Assembly: GCA_036345935.2 (NCBI GenBank)
Contig: JADWOT020001489.1
Coordinates: 1-64,000 of the forward strand
Length of the DNA stretch: 64,000 nucleotides
Reading direction: 5' to 3'
DNA from: Taenia hydatigena
Taxonomy: Eukaryota > Platyhelminthes > Cestoda > Cyclophyllidea > Taeniidae
In this document: piece by piece, positions 47,540-59,736 of the stretch
Layout: every line of letters starts with the position of its first letter
Position numbering within the stretch: the stretch's first letter is position 1
Translations under genes and position numbers: made by a program
Notes under the pieces: generated by a model
What the model saw: only the letters and a program-made list of their open reading frames with translations
The model's database searches: none
What the model was told of the DNA's origin: nothing

Positions 47540-48280
47540 ATTCTGCTGCCTGTTCTAAGCAATAGTGCGTGTTTCAACGGGCAATACATCAAGTACAAGT
47601 TCCTTAAAGAAGTTAAAATTCTTCTCCTTTAATGTTGCATTATAATTAATGTGCAGTAGTTCTGGTTGAGCTGTGAAGGCATCGCTTTAAACAAAAGACG
47701 TCATTAATGCAATAGAGTTCCAAAATATAGCGTTTATAGTCCATGCAAGTTAATGCTGCAATATAATTAATGCTCGTTTGTTGCAAATTTAACAATGAGG
47801 CATGCGCGCATCATTATTGTAATTTCGGCTTTTATTACAAGTTTACATACAATTTAATTCGTTACTGGTTAGGAATTATCTGACTGATTCTCAAAGCAAA
47901 AGAAAAGTGTCATAACCTAAAAATATAGTAGCTGTTATTGCAAAGTGTCGTTAAAGCCGGAATGGAACTAATGAATGGATTAGCAGTTGGCATAACATGC
48001 ATTGATAAGACGTGTAGGTTCGCTGAATAGGCTCTAGACTCGACGTGTTTTAACACGGGGTAGTCGTTAGAGTTTGTAAATCGCAATATCAAGCAGGAGT
48101 TCCTTGATTTAGGATGCAGCATTATGCTATCTTAGACCATGCTGCAATAATCGCTTCAATATCTAGAACAACTCTCTGCAGCAATACGCGGCATTTCCTT
48201 AATGCTTCTACCTAGAGAAAGTAAAAGGCCTGATAAGCGACACAAAAGCTATGTTCCCGATAATTGTGTCTTGCGCGGGT

Positions 48281-48520
48281 CTACGTTAAAGAATGGCTCA
48301 GAGAATGAGAATGGATGTAAGTAGAGCGACGGTAGCAGAGGTGCAGTAGCCTACTGTCTGAATTCAGAGACAAAAATGAGGCCCAATAATCCAAGTTTGA
48401 GACTAGCAAATTGACTTGTCGATTGCTGGCACATTGGAGTAGGCAGGCTATTATATCATTTAATTCAAGCTCTTTGTCTGCATGTCGCATAGGCAACATT
48501 GAGATGCCTTCATATTCCAA
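48281..48520 (-). CDS. Hypothetical 79-codon ORF (right arm; broken in left arm)
   Basis: The frame starts at TTG, with an ATG at codon 8. It includes a plausible amphipathic stretch (HADKELELNDIIACLLQCAS) and ends in a Ser/His-rich tail. The left-arm counterpart has TAA in place of a glutamine codon. No family is recognised. Confidence 0.2.
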   Translation of the reverse strand: MEYEGISMLPMRHADKELELNDIIACLLQCASNRQVNLLVSNLDYWASFLSLNSDSRLLHLCYRRSTYIHSHSLSHSLT

Positions 48521-48829
48521 GAAAGGCTGGACTTGATGTCAAGTTAATCTCATCTTAAAGGTCACCACATTTTGACATGGTGTCCTCAAAATCTATTTTT
48601 GATCGCGAAAAAGGCTGAGTAGACAAACACATCGAGTATGAAGAAAGGTGGTTCATGCTGCTACAACGCATACTTAGCAACATATGGCTGTCATTGATGA
48701 TTGCAATCGAACACCTAAGCGTAGCGCAAAGTCCACTTTTAGCCCACTTTTAAAAGAAAAGCTGGATAAGCATGAGTCCGGTTTAAACACAAATTCGGGA
48801 ATAATAATGCTTGTGGGAAGCATTGCTGC

Positions 48830-49830
48830 GGGAAATTTTAAAAAGGAATTGTAAGGACAACTTGGTTTCCAAGTTTGTAAGTCTGATCCATCAATGCACA
48901 AAAATATAAGGCAAAGTCATTGACAATCTCAACGATGCCAGCTATCACAGATTGACAATTTCCACATGTCACACATGCGTTGCGTGCGGATTTAAGTGAA
49001 GAAATCAGAATATAGTATATGGTTCTGGTAAGACATATGCTAATGTTCTACTGCAGCTTTGGCATATCTACAAAGCCCTGGCATAATAATTTAGTCTTTT
49101 TCTTCACGAAGAACACCAACACTCAGTGGCATTCTGCTGGAGTTGTCAGCCTCCTTCACTCATAACTTCGTTTTTTGTATTAACACTAAAATAAATAAGA
49201 CTAAAAGATTAGCTGGACTCTTTGAATTGACAGATTTATGGACAGCAGGATGGACAGCAGCGATACTGGTGCTTAGGAACACACTCGGGATGTCGCGACC
49301 CCCTCATTTTGAGCGAAGTCTCCGCGTGGATGTTGAATTGTTTAGTTCTTATAGATTTAAAATGACTTCACAGTGTAGACTGAGTCCTATATTTGGGGTC
49401 TGGGATTTTATCAGTTTGCCTGGTCGTGACAATTGATTCGCATGCCACCTCACTCACGTGGCCAGTTAATCACTCCTTCTTCCATTCGCAGACCTAATAG
49501 AGACGCAGCAGTAGTCTTGAGAACATGCATTGTGCATGTTTTAAGTTACACTCTATGTCAACTAATCAAAGCTCTGTTGATGCGGAAAATGAACCACAGT
49601 ACGACTTCTCATCCAGTCCCGTTGATTTTATCCATCCTCTCTGTAGTGTCGCCGTACGGTTCATGAGCGGTTCCTCTGAGGCACAGAGGTGGTACGTACC
49701 CACTGATCTCGACTCCAAGTCGTGCCACCGAGAAAGGATGCAGCTGAGCGATAATGAATGTGCCATTTCGCATGTCGATTGTCCGGATTTTGAGCATTAT
49801 GATCGTAGACACCTGAATGCAGTAGCCGAT
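48830..49830 (+). repeat. Paralogous repeat block A in right arm
   Basis: This is the mirror of 13000-14000. Its plus-strand sequence aligns with spacer 35.88-36.6 kb, including GCCAGCTATCA, a TGTCACAC-type motif and a TCCTCxTTTTTG-like run before the shared AGACTA core. Confidence 0.7.
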
Positions 49831-49986
49831 GTCTTCACGTCAAAGCAAACGCTTGTTTTGACAGGCTCGATGCGGCAAACGTTGCATCTCCTCCCGAATT
49901 TGGAATGCATGCTTAAGATGCTCGAGGCCGTAAATGGTTTCTACTTTCTTCCTCTTTCCAAGTTATTTGATAGCTGTCGCATTTAG
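49525..49986 (+). CDS. Unrecognised 153-codon ORF, right-arm copy
   Basis: This is the mirror of 12843-13304, with a handful of amino-acid differences (for example Y/C and D/N near the N-terminus). The conserved core with ADVF and SKQTLV is intact and the TAG end is shared. Downstream (about 50138-50200) the sequence matches the region following the spacer paralogue, including an AATAAA-like segment and a short AT-rich stretch. The whole locus was therefore duplicated, not only the ORF. Confidence 0.35.
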   Translation: MHCACFKLHSMSTNQSSVDAENEPQYDFSSSPVDFIHPLCSVAVRFMSGSSEAQRWYVPTDLDSKSCHRERMQLSDNECAISHVDCPDFEHYDRRHLNAVADVFTSKQTLVLTGSMRQTLHLLPNLECMLKMLEAVNGFYFLPLSKLFDSCRI

Positions 49987-52603
49987 TGCAGCTGGTGGCA
50001 AAACGATTGGACGGTCAATTTAGTGAAGATGGTATAGTGAGCCTGTCTTTATATCATATGGAGAAGAAGGAGAGCTTTATAGGCTCAAGCATGTCCTCCA
50101 TTAGCTAGTCTACGAAGGCACTTATTAAGTTGTATAAAAGCTTTAAAAATAAATTTAATACAATATTACTTGAAAATTCCACAACTCTTATTATTGCAGT
50201 GGGTTGCTTCTAAACAAAATTAAAGGGGAATCAGATTAAACTGGTGCAATTCGCTTTGTAAAGACGTTTTCGTAGACTATAATGGCAGCATTATCACTCG
50301 TCTGCTTTCCTGCGGATCGCACAATCATACGCGTGGTATCTGGTGACATGCACTTGCAGGCACCGAGGCACATTAGTCCGGCCTCAACCCTTGTTGATAA
50401 CCTCTCAACATCGAATTTGAGTTGTGACTTTACTCACCGCTTTACAGTGGTCGATACACACGTTGAGTTTACGTTGAAGACTAAGGAATGTCGATTTTAA
50501 AATTAGACAAATTTGGTTTCGCGTTCCCGTAACCAATTTAATGCTCCCCAAATGTTGCTCAAGTGAGGGAGCATCAACTTGAGATCGGTGAGCGTTAGGA
50601 ATTATGATCCGAGGTCGTAATCACAATCAGATTTCAAATCGTGACCAAAGCTAACCTCAACTCGTGCGAGTGTCATTAGGATGCGAAAGGTGGCGCATGA
50701 GTAAATAAAACCTTTGATATTAGGATCCTTACTTTTGCACACGTTTGGGTTGTCTGTGTCGAACATTAACTGATTGAAAAATATAACCTAATCGTGTTAG
50801 GCGCCTGTGTTTTACACCTCCCTCTGGAATCACAGAGGACGTGGGTGAGGCAAGTTTGGTTGACATGGGATTGTCCTTTCAAATACTAAACAAAACGCTA
50901 CATTTTTAGCAGAAACCTGGTAGGCCTGTGAATGTGAATTTGCTGGTTGTTCATTTGCTTGAGACGTTCAATATTTTAGTATGTATCGGGCTCAACTATC
51001 CGTGTAAGTGTTTTATGTTCCATTCGCAATCAATTTTGGAGTCGATATACCGTCTTGCTAACATTGTATCACACCATCGAGAGAGCATAAGCATTGGTGG
51101 CTTAAGTGAGAGTTGGGGGTGCAATAGTCGACCAGTAAGATGTGACGATGTTGGCAGTACCTGAGTCATCTGCAGTCGCAGTCACTTTTGATGGCAAGCC
51201 AGTCAGGTTTAAATGACTGACCAGCCAAGCCACCCACCAGAACGCATTTTTGGGATTGGGCCTCATTTTAAAGTTAGTTAGCGTAAGTGTATAGCCCCGC
51301 AGATCCTTTGGAGTCATTATTGGCGTCATAGGCATCATGTTTTTGGAATTGAAGCTCAGGTGGTCTCCTTATGCTGCCAAAAATGCAGATGATTCATGGG
51401 CATTTGAAATCATTTTGGCGCCTACTACTACCAATACTGCCCTCTAAGTTAACACAAAGCAGCCACTCACTCTCTCCTCCCCTCTCCATTACTTTACATT
51501 CGATAGCAAATTTTGTTTTGACATGATTTAAAACCACTTATCAAGTAGGCTTCTTTAACACTTTTCATTTAGTCAACCTTATCCTTGGCCTTGTCAACTT
51601 CCATTTCAACGCGTTCTCACCTTATAAACCTACCTTCCTATCGTCACACATTTCCACCATCTAGCAAGGTTTCTTTCCCCTTCTCCCCTTTTTAGCTCTC
51701 TTCTTTTCACCCACGTGGACTTACTTGATCACTTGCCATCCCATCTTCACCGTGGTGGATACTAAGGGTTTGAGTAGGAAGGTCTTGATTTGGTCGCTCG
51801 TCTGTTGACTCCTCCTAAAACAGAACACTTCATGGTAAAGTTCGGCAACTTTCGGGATGAAGTCGATGCGAAAGGGGTTTAGTAAAGTTATCCAACGGAC
51901 GCAGAGTTAATCGAACCCACCTGATACATCGCCATGCAAATCTGATATGACCTGTCCAAAAGAAGCCTCTTTTATGCATCAGGTGATCATGCATTTGCAG
52001 ATGCGCCAATTCATGCTGTAGAATACATGGCATTCCAGCTTTTCATACCGGCTTGTAATGAGGACTTTTAAAAGTATATTTTGCTCTCTGAAATCATTTT
52101 ACTTTAAGCAAAGTCCCTTTTCTATTTCCATTTGGCTACCCATAAGCAGGAAGTAGTCAAGTTAATAGAGAAGCTAGTTCTCTTATTGCTTAGACAACAA
52201 GTTTAGGATTAACCTTTGCGTCACGCATATGGATGCGTGGTACAATGGGTTGAGCCGTGCCTTGCCTATCACTCACATTGGGACCGCTGCCACACAGCCG
52301 GTCCTTTCGTACCACCAGCTGAGTACCAGTCGCCTAGGTCAAATTTAACGGTACGGCAGGTTAAAGTGAATGCTGATCGCAGTGGTCAGGCAGGTACTTA
52401 ACGACGGCTAACTGGAAGAGACACATATCCTCACTGTATCCTCATAACCATTATTGTGCAGTAACTAAGCTAGAGTCAGATATTGCATGATAAATCGATA
52501 ATGACATTCGCTTTGCCGTCTTTTAATTTGCCTTCAGATTGCCCGAGTTATAAGAGAACCATCGATCCGCCTTATCGCCACGTTAAGCACTCTCCATTGA
52601 CAG

Positions 52604-54404
52604 GTTGCAGCACTTTTCGCTAATGACCAAAGCAGTCGCACAACTCCCAGTTGTGTGGCTTTTACTGATAAGGAACGCCTTATCGGTGAGGCCGCAGTTA
52701 ACCAGGCAACCATGAACCCTTCCAACACCGCATTTGATGTGAAGCGGTTGATCGGACGCCGTTTCAAAGATGAAGAAGTACAGGAAGACATGAAGCGGTG
52801 GCCCTTCAAAGTGATAGATTCTCGAGAAATACCGAAGATTGTAGTGCGGCACTGTGGTGTGACAAAGCGAATCACTGCGTAGCAGATCTCATCAATGGTG
52901 CTGTCGAAAATGAAGGAGACAGCAGAGGTGTACCTGGGCCAGAAGGTGACAAATGCTGTCATCACAGTGCCAGCCAACTTTAATGTCAACCAGCGTCTGA
53001 CCACCATCGGCGCTGGGAAACTGGCGGGCTTAAACATCCCGCGCCTCATCAGTGAGCCGACAGCAGCTGCTATTGCCTACGTAATGGACAAGAAGTCTGA
53101 CAGGCAGCGTAATGTGCTCATCTTTGATTGGGATCGCGACACCTTTGACGTCTCCATCATGTCCATACGGAATGGGAAATTTGAGATGAAGGCGGTTGGC
53201 GGGGACACGCGTTTGGGTGGTGAGGACATCACTTCCCTACTAGTGGATCATTGTATGGAAATATTTAAGAGAGAACACAAAGGAAAAGACTTGACGACAA
53301 ACAAAACAGCCATCAGTCGTTTGAGAAGGGAGTGTGAGCAAGCAAAGCGGATGCTGAGCTTGGCTGAGAGCACTGACGTGTGCATCGAGTCGCTGTTCGA
53401 GGGCATCGATTTCATTGCTAGTCTCACACGGGTCCGGTTTGAGCATTTGTGCTTGAACCTCTTCGAAAGGACGATGGATGCAGTAAAGACTGCTATGAGC
53501 GATGCATAGATGGAGAAGGCAGACATCAGCGAGATTGTGCTGGTTGGTGGATCGACGCGTATTCCGAAGGTGGCGAAGATGTTGCAGAACTTCTTTGGGG
53601 GCAGAGGTGAAGAGATCCGTCAAAGCAGATGAGGCAGTAGCCTACGGTGCAGCCATGTTTGCGGCCAATCTGACTAATCAGAATTCGGCGGCGATGCATG
53701 CTTTAATGTTGCCCGAGGCGACATTACTCTCATTGGGTATGGAAGACACTCTTGGTTCGATGTTGACGGTAGTAAAGCGTAACACGCCGATTCCGACAAA
53801 GCAAACACGCCGCCGCGCGACAACTAGAGACAATCAAACGTCAGCTACATTCAAGGTTTTTGAAGGCGAATGCGCAAGAGCAACATCCAACCACTTGTTG
53901 GATGAGTTCACTGTGACCGGTTTCTCACCAAGGCCGCGTGGTGAGATTGTGTTTGGCACGACCTTTGAGATTGACGAGAATGGCATTCTCAAAGTATCGG
54001 CGATGGAAAGGTCGACAAAGAAACAGAGCAGCATTAAGATCAGCAACTACATGGGTCGTCTGTCTAAGGAGGAGATAGAGCAAACGCTGGAAGATGCAGA
54101 GATAAACAAGCAAGTGGATGAGAAGAAGAGGAGTGGAATGGGAACGAAGCGTGAGCCAGTGGACTGCAACTACAGCATAAAAAGAAGGTTTGAGAAAGAG
54201 GAGTTGAAGCAGAAGATATTGGAGGATAATTGAAAAGCAATAATAACGCAGTGTGAGAAGGCTCTTAAGTGGACGGACACCGAAAATCAGGCCACAAGGG
54301 AGGATTATGAGCGAATGCGCAAGAAGTTTGGGGGCGTGAGCAGCCTTTTGATGAATCAGAGAAACGCAAAACCTAAAGGAACGCCAAGTCTTAAGGCGAT
54401 TTGA
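52604..54404 (+). pseudogene. Hsp70-family pseudogene, right-arm copy with extra lesions
   Basis: This is the mirror copy of the left-arm Hsp70 relic and shares its two nonsense codons (TAG at 52880-52882 and TGA at 54231-54233) and its DWDRDTFD motif. It carries two further breaks. A GAG-to-TAG change at 53507-53509 falls just before the [15 protein letters not shown] block. A 2-bp deletion near 53600, in the segment reading GGKEVKR in the left copy, shifts the frame by two. The glycine of EPTAAAIAYG is valine here. The open pieces are 52655-52882, 52895-53509 and 53502-54233. As in the left arm, homology starts after a TTGACAG acceptor-like site at 52597-52603 and no N-terminal ATPase motif is found upstream. 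The lesion pattern shows decay began before the arms separated and continued afterwards. Confidence 0.93.
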
Positions 54405-54534
54405 ACGTCACCTAACGGTGATTTAATATACTTCACCACTTTTGCGTCTTCTTTTGCCTATTGCCAACGCATTTGTGTACATTCTAAATAGATATGCACA
54501 ATGCACTTAATTCAACCTGACCTGTGGACTTGCT

Positions 54535-54753
54535 TTGCCTCTTTTTGTTTGTCTCACGTGTACTTTGCAGAGTCTGCATTCACTTTGGTCCACCGCTTCC
54601 ACTTTGCTAGATTTCTCTGGCAAGGAGGAAAACACGGATCTGGCAAAATTTTTGAAAGAAGCAGGTGACTCAATGAAGGAGAGCTTAAGTGATTCAGGTG
54701 ATTGGGACAGTTATAACCAACTGGAGGGATTTTTAGACGGAAGCTACGATTAG
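54535..54753 (+). CDS. Hypothetical 72-codon acidic ORF downstream of the Hsp70 relic (right arm)
   Basis: This is the mirror of the ORF at 8062-8280, with the same predicted protein. It starts about 130 bp after the last codon homologous to Hsp70, on the same strand. The possible acceptor lies at about 54564-54570. No start-context or expression evidence is visible and no family is recognised. Confidence 0.2.
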   Translation: MPLFVCLTCTLQSLHSLWSTASTLLDFSGKEENTDLAKFLKEAGDSMKESLSDSGDWDSYNQLEGFLDGSYD

Positions 54754-56372
54754 GTTTGTATTCCTACCTCTGAACTTACAATTTGTTGGCCAACACTTAG
54801 CTAAGCTAACGTGAAATGCTACGGATTTGCCTCGTTGGTGTGTTCTTGATAGGCATTTAAGATCTGTGGAGTTATAAATGCGATTTTTAACTCAATTTTT
54901 GGCTGCTACTCATTTCGAGCAGGCGATTTGAGAGTGTGGATGCACCTCAATCGCTTCAGTAGGTGATTACATGGTAGCGACGAATCCGTCCACTACTGCT
55001 TTCCATTGCAAAGCGAGCATGCCTGAGGAGTAAGCGAAATGTTCCCCTTTGCCCAATGTCCATTCGGAACAAAAGGAAGGGTTGAACGAAAATATAGTTG
55101 GAAAGTGTTGAGTGTTCATAACAGCCGTCCACAATTTTTGAGGCTCTTTTATCCTTCTTGAGGGAACAACTTTAAAGGTTACTTGGAAACATGGATGCCG
55201 ATGGAATGTACAATCATACCGCAAGCGCGGTGGAAAGTCGTCACTCTGAAGTAGGAAATGTGGTTAGCGTCGGTGTTACTCATGTTGCTAGCTGTAGAGA
55301 GTGGAGCTATCACTTGGCGATGATGCACCTAAGGCGAAAAATTAAAGGCAAATTCACAGGCGAATAGCAGGTAGAATGCATTGGGGGAACAACATCTACT
55401 CGAGGTTTCTGTAAGACACATGGCCTCAGAACTGGGCAGAATTCTGGGTGGCATAAAATCGTCACCACTGACACCTTCAGCAAGGCCTAATCAGTAGGAA
55501 AATAAAGCGATACTCAAGCGATTTGCAGAGCAAGGGCCCAACACGTCTAGACTCTCTGGGTTGCTACGTATAAGTCGCAGATTGGGGCATTTTCAGTGCT
55601 TCAGGTATGCAAAAATGACCTGCGATGCTGCTTGGACTGTAGACAGAGGCAAACCGGGTGCAAAATTGTTGATTTACCATCACCATTAGGCGACGCTCCC
55701 AAAATTCCACAGACGAACTGGCTTCGATTGAGAGAAGAAGATGTCAGATTAGAAGAAACAGAGCTTTAGGTTGCACAATCTGTCAGTAGAGTCTGCTGCA
55801 TTCCAATTTACTAAGACCACTGCAATACATCGGGAATTGCTGATGAAACAACTCCAAATGTGTGACTCTGTTCGGTCGGTGTGCAATCCACGTCAGTGAG
55901 ATTCGCGCCTAACGTCAGATCATCTGTGAATAAAGGAGCCATAGACACGATCGTCACCACATTTTACCACCACGCGTCGCACTGATTGACGTCACGTTGA
56001 AAGCAAACACTTGCAAAATCTTGTGCGATCCTTCAAAGCCAATTTCTCTACAGCTTTTTTTCACATAATTACAGCATCATGAATGGAAGAAGTGTTTACA
56101 AGTTCAGTTAAAGAAGAGGTGGGACGGTAAGGAAACGTCGACAGGATTAGCAGGCCTACTGTTGACTGCTATGCAGTGGTTCCAGAAGTGCGAACTAATG
56201 ACAGTCGTGGTTCATGCTGGAATCTCCTAATTACCATCTGCAAACCCCTTATCCTTTCCAATGTTGTAGCTCTTCTTCAAGCCTCGACCTGCTCACTTAA
56301 GCATCCAGTAACCCACGAGAGTTCACGATTGAGGTTTCTCATCAACAACTTCTTTTGGTAAGGAAAACCCAG

Positions 56373-56790
56373 TCAGATGACGTCATTCGCCGCTCTGGAT
56401 ATCAAATGGCGTCGACTTTAGGATCAGATGACGTCATTAGGCGGCTCTGGATATCGATCAACGTCTATTGTAAGGTCGGATGACGTCATTCGCCGCCCTG
56501 GATATCGATTAACGTCTACTTCAAGGTCGGGTGACGTCATCAGATGAGCCTGGGTATCGATTTTGGTAGACCTGAAGGCCACGTGGGGCGAGGATCCATG
56601 GCAGATATTGATTGTCGTTGACCTTGATGTCACGTGACTTTGAGTTAGAATGACGTCACCGGGCGGTCCCGGACCCCTGTTGGTCGACCTCAGGGCCATT
56701 GGGCGGCCCTGGATATCAACCAACGTCGATTTCTAGGTCAAATGACGTTAGGCGGCTGTCCGGACTCCCATTGGCCGGCGTCAAGGTCAC
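56373..56790 (-). repeat. 52-bp minisatellite array (right arm, proximal) with one extra unit
   Basis: This mirrors 6075-6440 but has TGACGTCA at 56378, 56429, 56481 and 56532, four regularly spaced sites against three in the left arm. The extra unit is the outermost one next to the unique flank, and its clock is the same 51-52 bp. The unit-number difference is the clearest structural difference between the arms. Confidence 0.85.
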
Positions 56791-56993
56791 TGGATTCCCC
56801 AGACAGGCGTGGACGCTTGCCATTGATCAGTCTCAAGGTCATCGACCAGCCCGGACGGCCGGGAGGGACCGCAGCGGGGCATTATCCTGCATTTGGCCCC
56901 GCCGCTGTGAGTTATCGCGCGCCTCGAACAACTGAGAACCAGCCAGGGCGCAGCAGGACCAGCTACTGCGCACGTAATGGGTTATCGCGGTGG

Positions 56994-57021
56994 GGGGGGC
57001 GGAGCCTGCGCGGCTTTAAAT
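56994..57021 (+). promoter_or_regulatory. Candidate promoter: GC box plus TATA-like element (right arm)
   Basis: This is the mirror of the left-arm candidate. A run of G with GGGGCGGAG at about 56996-57004 precedes CTTTAAAT at 57014-57021. The array of TGACGTCA units (56373-56790) is upstream in the same sense and the pyrimidine-rich tract is downstream. Confidence 0.4.
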
Positions 57022-57049
57022 CCCTGGGGGCAATCCCATCCCCGCCGCA

Positions 57050-58205
57050 TACCAGGCTTTTACCTCCTTTTTCGCCTCACCTGCTCATCTACGCGTATTC
57101 TCCACTGTCTACTCTTCCTCTCCTCATTAACCCAGTTAACCCCACCCACTTCTACTTATTCCTCACGCTGTTTTACCATCCTCTTCCCATCGGCCTCTTC
57201 TTTCCCCTTTTTACCTCCCAATTCTTCCTTCTTCCTACTCATCCCCACCAGTATTATCACCAACATTCCCTCCAATTCCCTCTCCTTCTCCTCCTTCCTC
57301 TCCGTCGTCTTATTTTACCTTACCTTACAGCCCATCCACCCATTCCCACGGGTGCACCTATTCCTACCACTACTGCTACTACGCACGCACCACGCAACCC
57401 ATTCCCACCAGTGCACTCTACGCCGACCACTCCACTCCACTCCCCCATAGCCACACGCACGCACGCACGCACGCACGCACGCATCCTATCTAACCGATGC
57501 ACCTACTCTTCCTCCTCCTACCACTACTGTTGTACTCACCCACCGCAACTACTTACTTATAGGCTGCCAGTAGAAGTCACTCCACTACTCACTCACACGC
57601 CATTCTTCCTCCATTCATTCATTCATTCATTCATTCATCCAAGCATTCCCATCCCCCTCATTTCTTTCTCCCCTTATTCCCCTATCTCAGTCCCTCCTTT
57701 CTGGATTCCACAATACACCTCCACCCTGTTGCTTCCTCTTTCCTTTGGTTATAGGCCTCGGGTCCACCTCAATCACTTTCAACCAAAAACACATTCATTT
57801 TCCCACCTTTTCAAAGTAACGTCACATCGTCAGCCAAATAAAACAATTTGACTCCTAACACCACTCACTACTGTTGCACTCACTCACTCACTCACCCCCG
57901 TCCACAACTACTCAATTATTAATACGCCACCAGCCTACTTAGGTAGGCGCCACTACTTACAACTTACCAGTAGACGCACCACTTTACCACTACTTATACG
58001 CTGCTGGTGGACATCTTTCTTCCCTCCCTCCCTCCCTCCCTTCCACGTCCTACCTCCACTCCATCTTTCTTGTCTTCCTTCCTTCCTTCCTTCCTTCCTT
58101 CCTTTTCTCCTTACCACCTCAGCTGTCCTTCTACCCTACCCTACCTACCTTACCCTACCTTCTAGCCTTCTACCCTATCCTACCCGGTGACATTGGGAGA
58201 GGGGC
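57050..58205 (-). repeat. Pyrimidine-rich tract with many microsatellites (right arm)
   Basis: This is the mirror of 4698-5830 with longer repeat runs: TTCC near 58076-58104, ATTC near 57615-57638 and GCAC near 57460-57482. The frame 56742-57851 (369 codons) is open only because C/T-rich DNA rarely forms stops. Its translation is tandem low-complexity L/P/S/T and is disrupted in the left arm. Confidence 0.8.
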
Positions 58206-58613
58206 AAATCGATATCCAGGCCACGAAATGACGTCACATGACCTTGACGTCATTTGGCGGCTCTGGATATCAATTAACGTACCCTTCAAGGTCAAATGAC
58301 GTCACTAGGTGGCCCCGGATATCGATTTACGTCGACTATAAGGTGAGATGACGCCATTCGGTGGCTCAGGATATGGATTAATGGCAACTTCAAGGTCAGC
58401 TGACGTCATTCGCCGCTGTGGATATCGATTAACGTCGATGTTAAGGTCAGATGACGTCATTAGGTGGCCCCGGATATCGATTAGCGTCGACTTCAAGGTC
58501 AAATGACGTCATTATATGGGCCTGGATATTGATTTTAGTTGACTTTGTGGTCATGCTGAGGGCGATACCTGTCCAAACGCGGCAAACACCCATTGGTTGG
58601 CGTCAAGGTCACT
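58206..58613 (-). repeat. 52-bp minisatellite array (right arm, distal)
   Basis: This is the mirror of 4286-4697, with the same motif set (TGACGTCA, TCAAGGTCA, ATCGAT/GATATC) and the same unit number. The CCAAT-type block with TCAAGGTCA closes it at 58601-58613. Confidence 0.85.
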
Positions 58614-59427
58614 CAATACCTGAGGCAACTTGAATGAACATTGTCCAGTTTGCTCATTGACGTGCAGAATCTTTGGGTTTGTCTTAGGCATCAAAAAGGT
58701 AAAGACACGTGCAAAATCTCTCCTTCATTCCTGTCTAACATCCTTTTGCAAAATCACCTTCTTTTGAACTTAAAAATTGCTTTAAATCACAATGCGTGTT
58801 GTGTGTGTTCTGAGTCAACTACTCAATTTGAGGAATGTAGCAGTCACTTTATTGCAACACATTTGTGAGTTTGCGTCTGTTTAATTTTAATTATATCTGG
58901 TGTACTCTGACTTTCTACAATGCTCTTAAGATTTTCCACGGACAACTCACAACTAAATGCTTTATTGCACCATGCTGCATTCCTAATAACGGGGGACTCA
59001 AAAATACGTCTTTACTGCACGGAATATGGCACAGGATTTTTGACGCTGGAGGACATGCAGGAACATGTGCGTTCACGTCATTTATATAAGTAATTCCTCG
59101 TTCACCGGGTGCATTTCCGCTTTGCAGACTTGCACGACGTTTTTTTCGGCAGAATGTGGCAATAGACTATCACGCCAGCAAGATTTGTGAGTTTCCTGTA
59201 TGTTTTATGCCATTTCCATGCTTTTGCATTTCAAATGTTGACCTCGAAGGGTAAGAACATCCGCTGTGCTGGAACAAAACAAGCACTGATAAAGCGAGGC
59301 TCTGCCTGTGCATGATTAATAGAGGGCTGTTTGTTAATATGGTAAGAAAAACGTTGTGCCTTATGGCGCTGCACCGCGTCAGATCGCATTGGTAGGTCTA
59401 AGACTCATAGGAAGCTGCATGCTGATG

Positions 59428-59736
59428 TCAAAACAACGCTTGTACGCACTTTTGCGTGCAACCAAATTTAAACGGATTGTAATTTAAATTACGGGAGTTA
59501 TAGTCATGAATTAATTTGCCTGTGATATGGGACCCACCAAAGAGCTGCTTCAACTCACCCCTACGGATATGCACCTTGCTATGTGCTATAAGAACAAAAG
59601 GGTTTCCAATGCAAAAGAGGGTTGCGCATTTGTCGCCGGCTTCTATCCCAAACCCTGTTACTGGTGTAAAGCACTTCGCAATCAAACCTAAGAAAACAGA
59701 AATGAGCCAAGAATTGAGTAACAATAGAGTAAACAC
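59428..59736 (-). CDS. Hypothetical 102-codon ORF with hydrophobic N-terminus (right arm)
   Basis: This is the mirror of 3160-3468. The frame length and hydrophobic start are preserved, with three amino-acid replacements between arms. Coding status is unsupported beyond this. Confidence 0.15.
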   Translation of the reverse strand: MFTLLLLNSWLISVFLGLIAKCFTPVTGFGIEAGDKCATLFCIGNPFVLIAHSKVHIRRGELKQLFGGSHITGKLIHDYNSRNLNYNPFKFGCTQKCVQALF

